Of a stretch of DNA of 46,128 nucleotides, positions 22,510 to 31,816 are shown piece after piece; the first letter of the stretch is position 1; the number at the start of each line of letters is the position of its first letter. The notes beneath the pieces were generated by a model. The model was given only the letters and a program-made list of their open reading frames with translations, had not been told where the DNA came from and searched no databases. The position numbers were made by a program, and so were the translations under genes. Origin of the DNA: Gammaproteobacteria bacterium (GTDB taxonomy: Bacteria; Pseudomonadota; Gammaproteobacteria; UBA9339); the NCBI GenBank assembly GCA_016936855.1, contig JAFGXA010000008.1, forward strand, positions 1 through 46,128, read 5' to 3'.

Positions 22510-23070
22510 TCACATATCTTCTGGTGCTACTACATGTATAGCAGGTACATTGCGTAGATATTCGTCATAATCCAAACCATAACCAAATACAAATTCATCT
22601 TCCATTACAACACCCGCAAAATCAGCATGCTCCACACCTTCAATTAAACGCTCTTTATCTTTTTCTAACATGATAGCAGAATAAACCTTCTTTGCGCCCT
22701 TTTCGTAACAGTAATCAATAATAGTTTTTAACGTAATACCTTCATCTAAAATATCATCAACAATAACTACGTTTCTATTCTCCAATGAAACTGATGGTTC
22801 AGCCTTCCAAACTAATTTACCACCATGGGTCTTACCCTGATAACGAGTTAAATGTATATAGTCAACTTCAAGATGAAAATCCAATCTTGGCAGTAAATTT
22901 CCTAATGGCACAATACCACCTATAGTTACGCACAGCATGATAGGATTAGCATCCTTAAGTTCAGCATTCATCTTTTCCGCCATTTTATCCAAAAAAGCTT
23001 CAACTTCGCCTTTAGAATATATTTGCTTAGATCTATCTAAAATATCTTGTACTTTTTTTACGCTAATCAT
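22510..23070 (-). CDS. hpt: Hypoxanthine-guanine phosphoribosyltransferase
   Basis: A 186-aa purine salvage enzyme joining hypoxanthine or guanine to PRPP. The PRPP-binding motif is VVIVDDILDEGITL, preceded by MLCVTIGGIVPLGNLL and HLTRYQGKTHGGKLVWKAEP, the pattern of the Pseudomonas/Legionella hypoxanthine phosphoribosyltransferase branch; FGYGLDYDEYLRN is near the C-terminus. The ATG at 23070 is chosen because GGAGAG lies 5 bases upstream; an earlier in-frame start would extend into mscS. It overlaps the mscS-like gene by 8 bp as last gene of ald-pepA-mscS-hpt, and provides purine salvage matched by the NCS2 permease and purB. Confidence 0.93.
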   Translation of the reverse strand: MISVKKVQDILDRSKQIYSKGEVEAFLDKMAEKMNAELKDANPIMLCVTIGGIVPLGNLLPRLDFHLEVDYIHLTRYQGKTHGGKLVWKAEPSVSLENRNVVIVDDILDEGITLKTIIDYCYEKGAKKVYSAIMLEKDKERLIEGVEHADFAGVVMEDEFVFGYGLDYDEYLRNVPAIHVVAPEDM

Positions 23071-24088
23071 TATTACTCTCCAAATATACAGTTGTTGTGG
23101 GAAAAGCACACTCAGCTTTGTGTGACTCTATGATATTTAAAACTTTCAGAAAAATATCTTGTTGTACTTTGCTAAAAGGCACAAGCGCCGTCGATAAGAC
23201 ATAACACACTATCGTCATATTAAGCGATGAAGGTGCGCACTCGCTCAAAGTTGCGCCAATTGCCTGAGCTTTATCAACATCTTCATGTTCGCTCAACATT
23301 TTCTCTACGTCCTGAGTGACGCCAATTATTCTATGCACATCATCATAGCGAAGATTAAAAACAGCTTTAATCCGTCTATGGCTCATGCGGGAAGGATTTT
23401 CTAGCACTATGGTTGAGAAAAGGGCATTAGGAATATAAATTGGTCTCTTATCAAAATTACGAACACGAGTAAGACGCCAACCTATTTTTTCCACTGTTCC
23501 CTCTATTTCTTTTTCTGGAGAACGAATCCAATCTCCAACTGAAAAAGGACGATCCATATAGATCATTAATCCGCCCAAAAAGTTAGCCAAGGTATCTTTA
23601 GCTGCAAAACCTATAGCAATACCACTAACACCACCAAAGGCTAATACACCAGATAATGGAATGCCCAATAACTGCAAGGCGATTAAAATAGCTATAATTA
23701 ACACAGTCATACGTATTAACTGCGCAATAGCAGATGTGCTCGTCTGATCAAACCCATCCTTACCTTTGTGTTTTTTAACGATTTTTTTTTCAGTACCGGT
23801 TATTATTTTTAAAACAAACCACGTAAAAAATAACAAAAAAACAAGATGCAAAGATATATTGAAAAAGCTTAAAACAAAGGCTAATTTAAACTGTTTAGCT
23901 AACAAATTAACAATAATCAATATAGTAGAAATTATGATAAGTATGTTAAGCGGTCTATGTAAGGATGACACTATAACATCATCCCAAAACATTTTGTTTT
24001 TAGACAACTTTTTGGTTAAAAACTGGAATAACAAACTTTCTAAATAGGCAATACAAAAACCGCCCAATAAAACCATTAATATTATCAT
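23063..24088 (-). CDS. MscS-type small-conductance mechanosensitive channel
   Basis: A 341-aa membrane protein: about five hydrophobic helices, then the MscS pore and beta domain. The pore-lining region is LLGIPLSGVLAFGGVSGIAIGFAAKDTLANFLGGLMI, followed by DRPFSVGDWI and the domain typical of the family. It releases solutes on osmotic downshock. The last bases overlap the hpt start region, and pepA ends 10 bp upstream, so it is in one operon with them. Size is larger than E. coli MscS (286 aa) because of extra N-terminal helices. Confidence 0.92.
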   Translation of the reverse strand: MIILMVLLGGFCIAYLESLLFQFLTKKLSKNKMFWDDVIVSSLHRPLNILIIISTILIIVNLLAKQFKLAFVLSFFNISLHLVFLLFFTWFVLKIITGTEKKIVKKHKGKDGFDQTSTSAIAQLIRMTVLIIAILIALQLLGIPLSGVLAFGGVSGIAIGFAAKDTLANFLGGLMIYMDRPFSVGDWIRSPEKEIEGTVEKIGWRLTRVRNFDKRPIYIPNALFSTIVLENPSRMSHRRIKAVFNLRYDDVHRIIGVTQDVEKMLSEHEDVDKAQAIGATLSECAPSSLNMTIVCYVLSTALVPFSKVQQDIFLKVLNIIESHKAECAFPTTTVYLESNND

Positions 24089-24098
24089 AGAATCACCC

Positions 24099-25466
24099 TT
24101 AAGGTTTGTGATTGATTCTTATATATTCAAAAAGAGCTCGCACTCCCTGCATTTTAGCATGACCGCTAGAATCAGCACCCATAATATCAAAGTGCAACCA
24201 ATTTTGCTTTTCACCAACAAATTTTTGTAAAAAAAGTGCCGCCACAATAGCACCACCCAATCTACTCGAATCAAGAGATGCGTTAGTAAAATCAGCCACC
24301 CAACTATGCAACTGAGAAAAGTAACCAGCATAAATCGGCATACGCCAAATTGGATCGTGGGACATAGTTGAATACTTAAGCAAATTCTTAGCTAAATTGT
24401 CATTATCGGTGAAAAAAGCACCAATATCAGCGCCTAAAGCAATGCGTGCCGCACCTGTTAAAGATGCAAAATCAACCAACAAATCTGGCTCATCTTCCAT
24501 CGCCAAAGATAATGCATCAGCCAAAACCAAACGACCTTCAGCATCAGTATTAGTAACTTCAACTGTGGTCTTATTATACATTTTTATGACGTCCCCTGGT
24601 TTATACGCACTACCAGATGGCATATTTTCAACTGCTGGAATTAAAACACGCAAATTAACCGGCACATTAGAGCGCATAATCATGCTCGCCAAAGCCAAAA
24701 CATGCGCAGCTCCTGCCATATCTTTTTTCATTAGGAGCATACCTGCAGGAGATTTCAAATCTAAACCACCGCTATCAAAACAAACACCCTTCCCAACCAG
24801 AGTGAGTTTTGGATGGTTCTCTTTGCCCCATCTAAGATCAATCAAACGTGAATTGCAGCTACTACCCTTTCCAACAGTATAGATTGCATTAAAACCCTGC
24901 TTTGCCAAATCATCACCGATAATTTGCTTAATTCTACCACCGAATTCTAAACTTATATTAGTCGCGGCTTTAGCCAAAGACATAGGCCCCATATCTTCAG
25001 CCGGTGTATTAATAAGGTCACAAAGCAATTGATTACCCTTGCTGATATTTTCAATATATGTCAAATCAACTTTATCAGTAACCAGTAAATTAGCTTTTGG
25101 TTTTGTTATATTCTTATATTTATCAAATCTGTAGGACGCCAACTCCCAAGCTATAGCAATTTCCTGTAGCTCTTGCGCTGCAACAGAATATTTTAAAAAA
25201 TAATTTCCAGCAGGTAGTTTGTTTACTAATTTAGAAAAGAGAGTTGGATCACTATGATCATAACCAAAATAGATTTTCTTTAGTAATCCTTCTCCGTCTG
25301 CAAATAAACAAATATCACCATTTTCTGCTTTAAAATTGTTTGTCTTAAGCCAATTACGAGTTTTGCTAGCCTGCTTCTCTAACCATTCAGCAAAATCTTG
25401 CCGCTGCAGACAAACAATTGGAGTTGCCGATAATTTGGCTTTTTGATCAAACAATTTGATTAGCAT
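24099..25466 (-). CDS. pepA: M17 leucyl aminopeptidase family protein
   Basis: A 455-aa cytosolic di-zinc aminopeptidase. The M17 signature NTDAEGRLVLADAL is intact, preceded by VGKGVCFDSGGLDLK and KKDMAGAAHVLALA, which contain the metal and catalytic residues. It releases N-terminal amino acids from peptides; the N-terminal domain is shorter and more diverged than in E. coli PepA (503 aa), closer to the PepB-like branch. It is coupled to ald by TAATG (25464-25468), linking peptide breakdown with alanine metabolism. Confidence 0.9.
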   Translation of the reverse strand: MLIKLFDQKAKLSATPIVCLQRQDFAEWLEKQASKTRNWLKTNNFKAENGDICLFADGEGLLKKIYFGYDHSDPTLFSKLVNKLPAGNYFLKYSVAAQELQEIAIAWELASYRFDKYKNITKPKANLLVTDKVDLTYIENISKGNQLLCDLINTPAEDMGPMSLAKAATNISLEFGGRIKQIIGDDLAKQGFNAIYTVGKGSSCNSRLIDLRWGKENHPKLTLVGKGVCFDSGGLDLKSPAGMLLMKKDMAGAAHVLALASMIMRSNVPVNLRVLIPAVENMPSGSAYKPGDVIKMYNKTTVEVTNTDAEGRLVLADALSLAMEDEPDLLVDFASLTGAARIALGADIGAFFTDNDNLAKNLLKYSTMSHDPIWRMPIYAGYFSQLHSWVADFTNASLDSSRLGGAIVAALFLQKFVGEKQNWLHFDIMGADSSGHAKMQGVRALFEYIRINHKP

Positions 25467-26581
25467 TATTTTATGGCCTCAGCTCCTGGTACATATTTAT
25501 AACCTAGATCATCAGCTACTGCTTTATAAGTTATTTGTCCTTTATGAACATTCAAACCATTCATTAAATTTTGATCATCGCTCAATGCCTTCTTATAACC
25601 TTTATCAGCCAAAGCCAACACAAACGGTAAAGTTGCATTATTAAGAGCAAAAGTAGATGTTCTAGGCACAGCGCCAGGCATGTTAGCAACACAGTAATGC
25701 ACAACACCAGATTCTGTAAATATTGGATCGTCGTGAGTAGTTGGATGACTAGTTTCAAAACAGCCACCCTGATCAATGGCTACGTCAACCAATACTGAAC
25801 CAGGACGCATGTGAGTTAGCATTTCACGAGATACTAATTTTGGAGCAGCTCCACCAGGGACCAAAACCGCACCAACAACCAAGTCCGCTGACAAAACATA
25901 CTCTTCAATAGCACCAGCTGTCGCATAAACTTTATTCAACTGCGCACCAAAATGCATGTCCAACTCACGTAGGCGTGCAACTGATTTATCAAGCACAGTA
26001 ACATGTGCGCCCATACCAATTGCCATCATTAACGCATTGGTACCAACAACACCGCCACCAATCACAACTACATTGGCAGGTTTAACTCCAGGCACACCAC
26101 CTAGCAAAACACCAGAACCACCATTTTTCTTTTCTAAACAACTTGCGCCAGCTTGCACAGACAATCTACCAGCAACTTCACTCATAGGAGCTAACAATGG
26201 TAGGCGACCTTGGTTATCGGTAACAGTTTCATAAGCTATTGCGATACAGCCAGATGCAATCAAACCTGTGGTTTGAGAAGGATCTGGAGCCAAATGAAGA
26301 TAAGTAAATAACACCTGATCTTCACGCAACATTTTGCATTCGCTCTGCTGAGGTTCTTTTACTTTTACAATCATCTCAGCTTTGATAAAAATCTCCTCAG
26401 CACTATCCAGCACTTTGGCGCCAGCAGCTTCATAATCGGCGTCAGTAAAACCAATACCAATACCAGCATTGGATTCAACCAAAACTTCATGCCCATGTAA
26501 AATCAATTCACGAACACTGCTTGGTACTAAGCCTACTCTATATTCTTGATTTTTAATCTCTTTAGGAACACCGATCAACAT
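25466..26581 (-). CDS. ald: Alanine dehydrogenase
   Basis: A 371-aa NAD-dependent enzyme interconverting alanine and pyruvate plus ammonia. The start MLIGVPKEIKNQEYRVGLVP is the family signature; catalytic Lys (VKVKEPQ) and His (FTYLHLAPD) are present, the NAD motif is VIGGGVVGTNALMMAIGMG, and YCVANMPGAVPRTSTFALNNATLP closes the active site. GGAG lies 7 bases before the ATG. First gene of ald-pepA-mscS-hpt, whose promoter would be in the short divergent spacer shared with purB. Confidence 0.97.
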   Translation of the reverse strand: MLIGVPKEIKNQEYRVGLVPSSVRELILHGHEVLVESNAGIGIGFTDADYEAAGAKVLDSAEEIFIKAEMIVKVKEPQQSECKMLREDQVLFTYLHLAPDPSQTTGLIASGCIAIAYETVTDNQGRLPLLAPMSEVAGRLSVQAGASCLEKKNGGSGVLLGGVPGVKPANVVVIGGGVVGTNALMMAIGMGAHVTVLDKSVARLRELDMHFGAQLNKVYATAGAIEEYVLSADLVVGAVLVPGGAAPKLVSREMLTHMRPGSVLVDVAIDQGGCFETSHPTTHDDPIFTESGVVHYCVANMPGAVPRTSTFALNNATLPFVLALADKGYKKALSDDQNLMNGLNVHKGQITYKAVADDLGYKYVPGAEAIK

Positions 26582-26648
26582 AAGTTTCTCCTTATATATT
26601 TTGGGAAATGGTAGTTTAAATAAGCCTGAATTAAATCATCTCTCTAGG

Positions 26649-26677
26649 TTGTATGCAAGCTTTAATACCCATATAAT
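26649..26677 (+). promoter_or_regulatory. Sigma70-type promoter of purB
   Basis: TTGTAT (26649-26654) and a consensus TATAAT (26672-26677) are separated by 17 bp, giving a start near 26684 and a 20-base leader with AGGAG before the purB ATG. It lies in the 123-bp spacer to the divergent ald gene. Confidence 0.6.
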
Positions 26678-26704
26678 CTAGATTCGAAAACACAGGAGAC
26701 AAAC

Positions 26705-28066
26705 ATGGCGCTATTAGACGAAATTTCACCATTAGACGGACGTTATTCGAGTAAAGTTGAAGAAATGTCACAATTTTGCAGCGAGGGTGCCTTAATAAAC
26801 AAAAGGATTTTAATAGAGATAAAATGGCTAATTTATTTAATTGATAAAGTAAAATTAAAAGCACTACGAACTGATCACAAATTAGCAGTAAAACATTTGG
26901 AGTTAATTTTAAATAATTTTGATAATATTGAAGCACAACACTTAAAAAATATTGAACAAACCATCTGCCATGATGTTAAATCTGTAGAATATTACATAAA
27001 AAACAAATTAGCTGGCGAACAAGACTTGCAGCACCTAATTCCTTTTATACACTTTGCCTGTACTTCAGAAGATATAAATAACTTATCATATGCGATACTA
27101 ACGAAAGGAATACGTGACCAAATAGTGGAACCACATCTTGAAAAATTAATCAATAAACTAAGAGGATTTGCTCATGATTACGCATCGCATCCAATGCTCT
27201 CCCATACCCACGGACAAATAGCAACTCCTAGCACAGTCGGCAAAGAATTCGCCAATTTTGTGATACGTCTGAAAAAAGCAAAAGAAGCCATAAATAAGGT
27301 CGCAATAATGGCGAAGTTTAATGGCGCTGTTGGCAATTACAATGCTCACATCACAGCCTATCCAAATTTGAACTGGCGCAAACTTAATAAACAATTTGTA
27401 GAATCTTTTGGTATTGAATTCAGTGAATACAGCACTCAAATCGAAGCACATGATTATTTGGCAGAACTATCACACGCTATGATTAGGGCCAATAATATTT
27501 TAATTGATCTATGTCGTGATATATGGATCTATATGGCCTTTGGATATTTTCATGAGAGATTAATAGAACAAGAAGTCGGCTCATCCACAATGCCACATAA
27601 AGTCAACCCAATTCAGTTTGAGAATGCCGAAGGAAACCTTGGTGTAGCCAACTCTCTTTTTGATCATTTTGCTAACAAACTGCCAATATCAAGATTACAG
27701 AGAGACCTTAGCGATTCAACAGTACTACGAAATCTAGGCGTGGCTTTCGCTCATACCTTACTAGCCCACAAATCAATTGAAAAAGGTTTAGAAAGGCTAG
27801 AAATTAACGACAAGGCCATATCTATTGACCTAAGCAAACATTGGGAAATTTTAGCCGAAGCAATCCAAACGGTGATGCGCTCAGAAGGTATTCGTGAAGC
27901 CTACGAAAAACTAAAAAGCTTCAGCCGCGGCAAGGAAATTAATCGCAAACTTCTACAACAGTTTATAGAAGAAAGCGAGCTTTCTGATGCCGCAAAACAA
28001 AAACTAGTAAAATTGACACCATGCTCATATTTAGGCTTAGCCGAAGAATTAGCTAAAGAGTGTTAA
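26705..28066 (+). CDS. purB: Adenylosuccinate lyase
   Basis: A 453-aa enzyme of the fumarase/aspartase superfamily that acts twice in purine synthesis (SAICAR to AICAR, adenylosuccinate to AMP). The signature GSSTMPHKVNPIQFENAEGN is intact, and LLDEISPLDGRYSSK and SHTHGQIATPSTVGKEFA are diagnostic for the PurB type of Proteobacteria. An AGGAG ribosome site precedes the ATG. Transcribed alone from its own promoter. Confidence 0.97.
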   Translation: MALLDEISPLDGRYSSKVEEMSQFCSEGALINKRILIEIKWLIYLIDKVKLKALRTDHKLAVKHLELILNNFDNIEAQHLKNIEQTICHDVKSVEYYIKNKLAGEQDLQHLIPFIHFACTSEDINNLSYAILTKGIRDQIVEPHLEKLINKLRGFAHDYASHPMLSHTHGQIATPSTVGKEFANFVIRLKKAKEAINKVAIMAKFNGAVGNYNAHITAYPNLNWRKLNKQFVESFGIEFSEYSTQIEAHDYLAELSHAMIRANNILIDLCRDIWIYMAFGYFHERLIEQEVGSSTMPHKVNPIQFENAEGNLGVANSLFDHFANKLPISRLQRDLSDSTVLRNLGVAFAHTLLAHKSIEKGLERLEINDKAISIDLSKHWEILAEAIQTVMRSEGIREAYEKLKSFSRGKEINRKLLQQFIEESELSDAAKQKLVKLTPCSYLGLAEELAKEC

Positions 28067-28143
28067 CTATACAATATATCAAATGATCTGATGCTCGCAT
28101 AAAAACTTGCTGCATCCCTATGGGCTCTATGGCAAATTGCAAG

Positions 28144-31100
28144 CTAACAGCAGCCGCAAGCCCCCTGCCTAATTGTCGAATCATCTTGGCGTGGTCGCAT
28201 CACCGTCGCTTGATCAGTAAAAAACCTACCGAATTGATCATCCGGATAGCCATAATCTCTAACTGTTTTATGGAAGTTAATCATATCTAATGCCGAATCT
28301 AGTTCTTCCAGCTTCCTATACACAGCTTCTCTTCTTGCATCAGGAAGAGCCATTATCACATTAAAAGTCTCTTGATTTAATATGTTCCTATCACCTAACA
28401 GCTTTAAAGTTAGCAGGACAAATAACATATTTTTGGTCGGCTCTAAGCCCATAATCGCAGATCTATTTTCTTCATTGAAAATTTTCGCGCCATCTAGGGC
28501 TTTTAAAACATCAACCAGATAGTATGCGAGAGGACGAGGCGCATTATATCTTTTAGAGTATTGAGGATGCATGAAAATAAACTCTTGATTCATGACATCT
28601 GCATATAATGCTTCATCATATTTACATAATAAGTCAATTGCACAACTAACATGATCTTCTTCCTTTTCCCTTGGATATCTAGCAAAATTCGTGAGAGCTT
28701 CAGTTGATAACAAGAGGTGGCTATCATCACCCAATAATAGGTACTCAAGATCCGTGAGAAAATATTTAATAAACTTAAAATTAGGATTGTAGGCGAGAGC
28801 AATATTCAAACATTCTATACCCCTCGGTTTTAGGAATATCGCAGCATCACATTCAGTTAAATATTCATTGTACTCTCTAATAGCAAAGATAGCTGCTGCC
28901 TTTGAGTTAACATCTGGCCAGTCTATTTCACCGCGAGTTTGAGCATTGACATATTGGATGATGTTGACTGACAATTTTGATAGATACTTAATTATTAAAT
29001 CAAAAGTTTGTTGGTTTAAATAGGATTCATCTGGATCTGATAACTCACCTAGCAAAGCAAGTATATCAGCCATTCCATCTGCATGGACAAAAACTTTTTG
29101 CATATTTTCTGTGGAAGATATCCCTGCATATTCTAGTAAAGAATAAACTGCAAAAGCATATTTCAAATGTTCAGTATCTTTGATACCAACAGATCGGCTA
29201 AAGGTTAAGATAAAATCAAATAAACTTTCCTCATCATCATCTGATCTTTGGCTTTCTGCCACTATACGAGTAACATTCAAGATTGCTTCTTGTTTGCTCT
29301 CCATTGCTACGTTAAACATTATCCAAACCTTTCTTAGAGTAGTTGCTATACCTTCTAAACCATTTAAATCAACATCCTCTACACAAGCCCCCAGAAACTC
29401 TGGCCACGTAATTACATCAAAAATACCATCAGTATTTTTTAATATAGAAAAGACTTTATATACTTCTCTTGCACTCCGTGGATTCTCCCACAAAATCTTT
29501 CGAGTAATATCATCCAATACATTAGCTTCAAGCATTTTCCCCCACACTTCACAGAATTCTTCCGTAGAGTCTCCCATACTCTCATTAAACTTAGCTATTA
29601 AGGGTAACACTTGCTCCTCAAAAAGATCACCCTCTTCATCTAACTTTAATAACTTGATGAAATCTCCGTTTCTGTATAACAATATAATGAGATCAAGCGC
29701 TTTATTTTTATATAATGCTTCATCAGGATCAATAGGCTCCTCTCTGAACAATAATGGATCTAAAGGCAGCCGCTGCCACAACTCACCACCGCTAAAGTAA
29801 GGCGTTGAGGCGAGAGCAGAAATTCTTTCAGAAATTTTTGTTGAATCACATTTGTATTTAATATACAAAACAATAAGTAGTGGGAAATTTTGTTTAAATT
29901 CTCGCTCTAATTCATTTCCTGCGTCTTGTTTCTCAAAAAATTCAAGAATAATTTTAAGCAAATTATCAAACGATAAACCAACTCCATTTTCAGGCTGATA
30001 CCACTCGTTTTTTGGTACAAGAATAGCATATAGTAAAAGCGTTGATATATCCGCTGCATTAAGAGAAATTTCGCCAGGTAATATTAATTCAAACTCACCG
30101 ACGATTCTAATTTCGCCTGCCTGAATCGTTAATCCACTAATAATACGCTTGACATTTTCACTTATAATCTTTCTAGCATCCTCTGTACTTAATTGTTCGA
30201 TTACCCTTGTTACTCGAGTATCTTCTGGGTCTTCTAACTCTGACAATAAAGCAAAAATATTATAATGTTCGAAGCTTACTGCTTTCATAAAATCTCGAAA
30301 TTCAGGAGATATATTTGATAATGTCGAGTTGTCGCCACTTAGAAAACCCTCTATTTTCCGTAATTCATCCCCCAATAAATCGAGAAAAATATATTCTTGA
30401 TCAAAAAGTCGGCTCTTATCACGGCGTTTATCATATTCTTGAAAATAGCTTAAAATATCATCTAAACGATCATAAGATTGTTTGTTTTTATCTGATATAT
30501 CCAGACTTATTAGCGAGCTTTGCAAAGTCTTAATTATTTCAAAAACACGTCGATATGCTGGTCTCTTCGAAGCTAATACCAAAAAGCTATCTAATTGATA
30601 ATTTCCTGGAATTTCAAGAGTCGCCAAGTTTTCATGCTCCAGAAAATCTCTTAGTGAAATACCATGTATTTCGCAATCATCTCTTATAGCTTTACAAGCT
30701 TCTTCATCAAAAACAACAGTCAACATATTGGCAAATTCTGTTGCTATATCTTCTCGCTCTAATTCACCCCATGTATCCCATAATGCCACTTCATTAGCGC
30801 CATCACGTAACAAATATTCATCTAAACCTTGCTCTAATCTTTCTCGTATTTTAGATAATACATAGGCATTTTCATCTATAATGATTTCGCATTCAGGATC
30901 AACCCCTTGCAATGACATAACGAATTCGTTTGAAGTTCCCGTTGCACATTTTGAAGGAACGTAGCCTTTTTCATAATTAGCATCGAATGTAGAGCTAGCG
31001 ATCATTGCCTGTACAAAAGGGACAAGAAAATCTTTTATCTTTTCGGGATCTTTTTCACCTAACTCCAAAAATCTTAAAAACACTAATACAGCGATCTTAT

Positions 31101-31698
31101 CAGGTGTAAATTCTTTTGATAATAAATAGTCATCATTAGAAAAATTTCGCTTAACAAAATCCTGAAAACGACCACGCCAAAAATCTTCTAAAATTCCAAA
31201 AGCGACAGGCAAGCCTAACCTTCCAACTCTCTCACCTTCTTTAATCTCGCCACAAACAATTTTTAATAATTCTTTGACTTTCGTATCATACAAAGCCTTT
31301 TCATCTGACGAATCTTTGAGCGCTAATATATCTTTTGCTGCTGAATAAGCTCGCATGTGATGGTAGACATCCCAATCAACCTCTCTGCTATCCCACCGTC
31401 GAAGCCTAAATTTTTCTAGAATTTCTGTCGCTTCTGTTGAAGCTTCTAGTTCAGAACCAGGCGAAGGTAAAACATCCATGCCCAACAAAACATCATATGC
31501 TTCTTTAAAGAACTCGGGATACTTTCCTTCTAAAAATAACCCATATAACTTCTTATTTTCATACTTCTTATTTTCATACTTCTCGCTCAATGCACCCAAA
31601 TAACTAATAGCACTACTTATTACCTTAGCATTGTGTGCGCTTTGCCCGTTGGTGACTTTATTTAATAATTCCCTATCGGTTCTCTCTAACACTCTCAA
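28144..31698 (-). CDS. Very large acidic helical protein of unknown function, CGCC C-terminus
   Basis: 1184 residues, rich in Glu, Asp and Leu, with no signal peptide or membrane helix and no domain I recognise. It appears to be an array of helical segments with recurring phrases such as LLGELSDPDESYLNQQTFDLI and LKLLGDRNILNQETFNVIM, pointing to an alpha-solenoid. A 15-bp tandem repeat (31548-31584) gives KYENKKYENKK near the N-terminus. The C-terminus is Gly-Ala-Cys-Gly-Cys-Cys, similar to prenylation tails of Rab proteins. The start is TTG (31698) with GAGG close upstream, or GTG at 31692. The type suggests a secreted effector of an intracellular bacterium (inference); no secretion signal is proven. 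Confidence 0.8.
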   Translation of the reverse strand: MRVLERTDRELLNKVTNGQSAHNAKVISSAISYLGALSEKYENKKYENKKLYGLFLEGKYPEFFKEAYDVLLGMDVLPSPGSELEASTEATEILEKFRLRRWDSREVDWDVYHHMRAYSAAKDILALKDSSDEKALYDTKVKELLKIVCGEIKEGERVGRLGLPVAFGILEDFWRGRFQDFVKRNFSNDDYLLSKEFTPDKIAVLVFLRFLELGEKDPEKIKDFLVPFVQAMIASSTFDANYEKGYVPSKCATGTSNEFVMSLQGVDPECEIIIDENAYVLSKIRERLEQGLDEYLLRDGANEVALWDTWGELEREDIATEFANMLTVVFDEEACKAIRDDCEIHGISLRDFLEHENLATLEIPGNYQLDSFLVLASKRPAYRRVFEIIKTLQSSLISLDISDKNKQSYDRLDDILSYFQEYDKRRDKSRLFDQEYIFLDLLGDELRKIEGFLSGDNSTLSNISPEFRDFMKAVSFEHYNIFALLSELEDPEDTRVTRVIEQLSTEDARKIISENVKRIISGLTIQAGEIRIVGEFELILPGEISLNAADISTLLLYAILVPKNEWYQPENGVGLSFDNLLKIILEFFEKQDAGNELEREFKQNFPLLIVLYIKYKCDSTKISERISALASTPYFSGGELWQRLPLDPLLFREEPIDPDEALYKNKALDLIILLYRNGDFIKLLKLDEEGDLFEEQVLPLIAKFNESMGDSTEEFCEVWGKMLEANVLDDITRKILWENPRSAREVYKVFSILKNTDGIFDVITWPEFLGACVEDVDLNGLEGIATTLRKVWIMFNVAMESKQEAILNVTRIVAESQRSDDDEESLFDFILTFSRSVGIKDTEHLKYAFAVYSLLEYAGISSTENMQKVFVHADGMADILALLGELSDPDESYLNQQTFDLIIKYLSKLSVNIIQYVNAQTRGEIDWPDVNSKAAAIFAIREYNEYLTECDAAIFLKPRGIECLNIALAYNPNFKFIKYFLTDLEYLLLGDDSHLLLSTEALTNFARYPREKEEDHVSCAIDLLCKYDEALYADVMNQEFIFMHPQYSKRYNAPRPLAYYLVDVLKALDGAKIFNEENRSAIMGLEPTKNMLFVLLTLKLLGDRNILNQETFNVIMALPDARREAVYRKLEELDSALDMINFHKTVRDYGYPDDQFGRFFTDQATVMRPRQDDSTIRQGACGCC
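31548..31584 (-). repeat. 15-bp tandem repeat in the 1184-aa protein gene
   Basis: Two full copies and part of a third of ACTTCTTATTTTCAT, in frame, coding repeated KYENK near residue 45. Confidence 0.85.
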
Positions 31699-31816
31699 TT
31701 CCTCATTGTTTTCTTACTATCCTGAATTTTAGCCTATAATTCTTAATTAAATATTAAGGGCGCGTCTGGACATTCGGCAAATTTGAGAATTTTTTATCAA
31801 TTGGCACAAATTTTCG

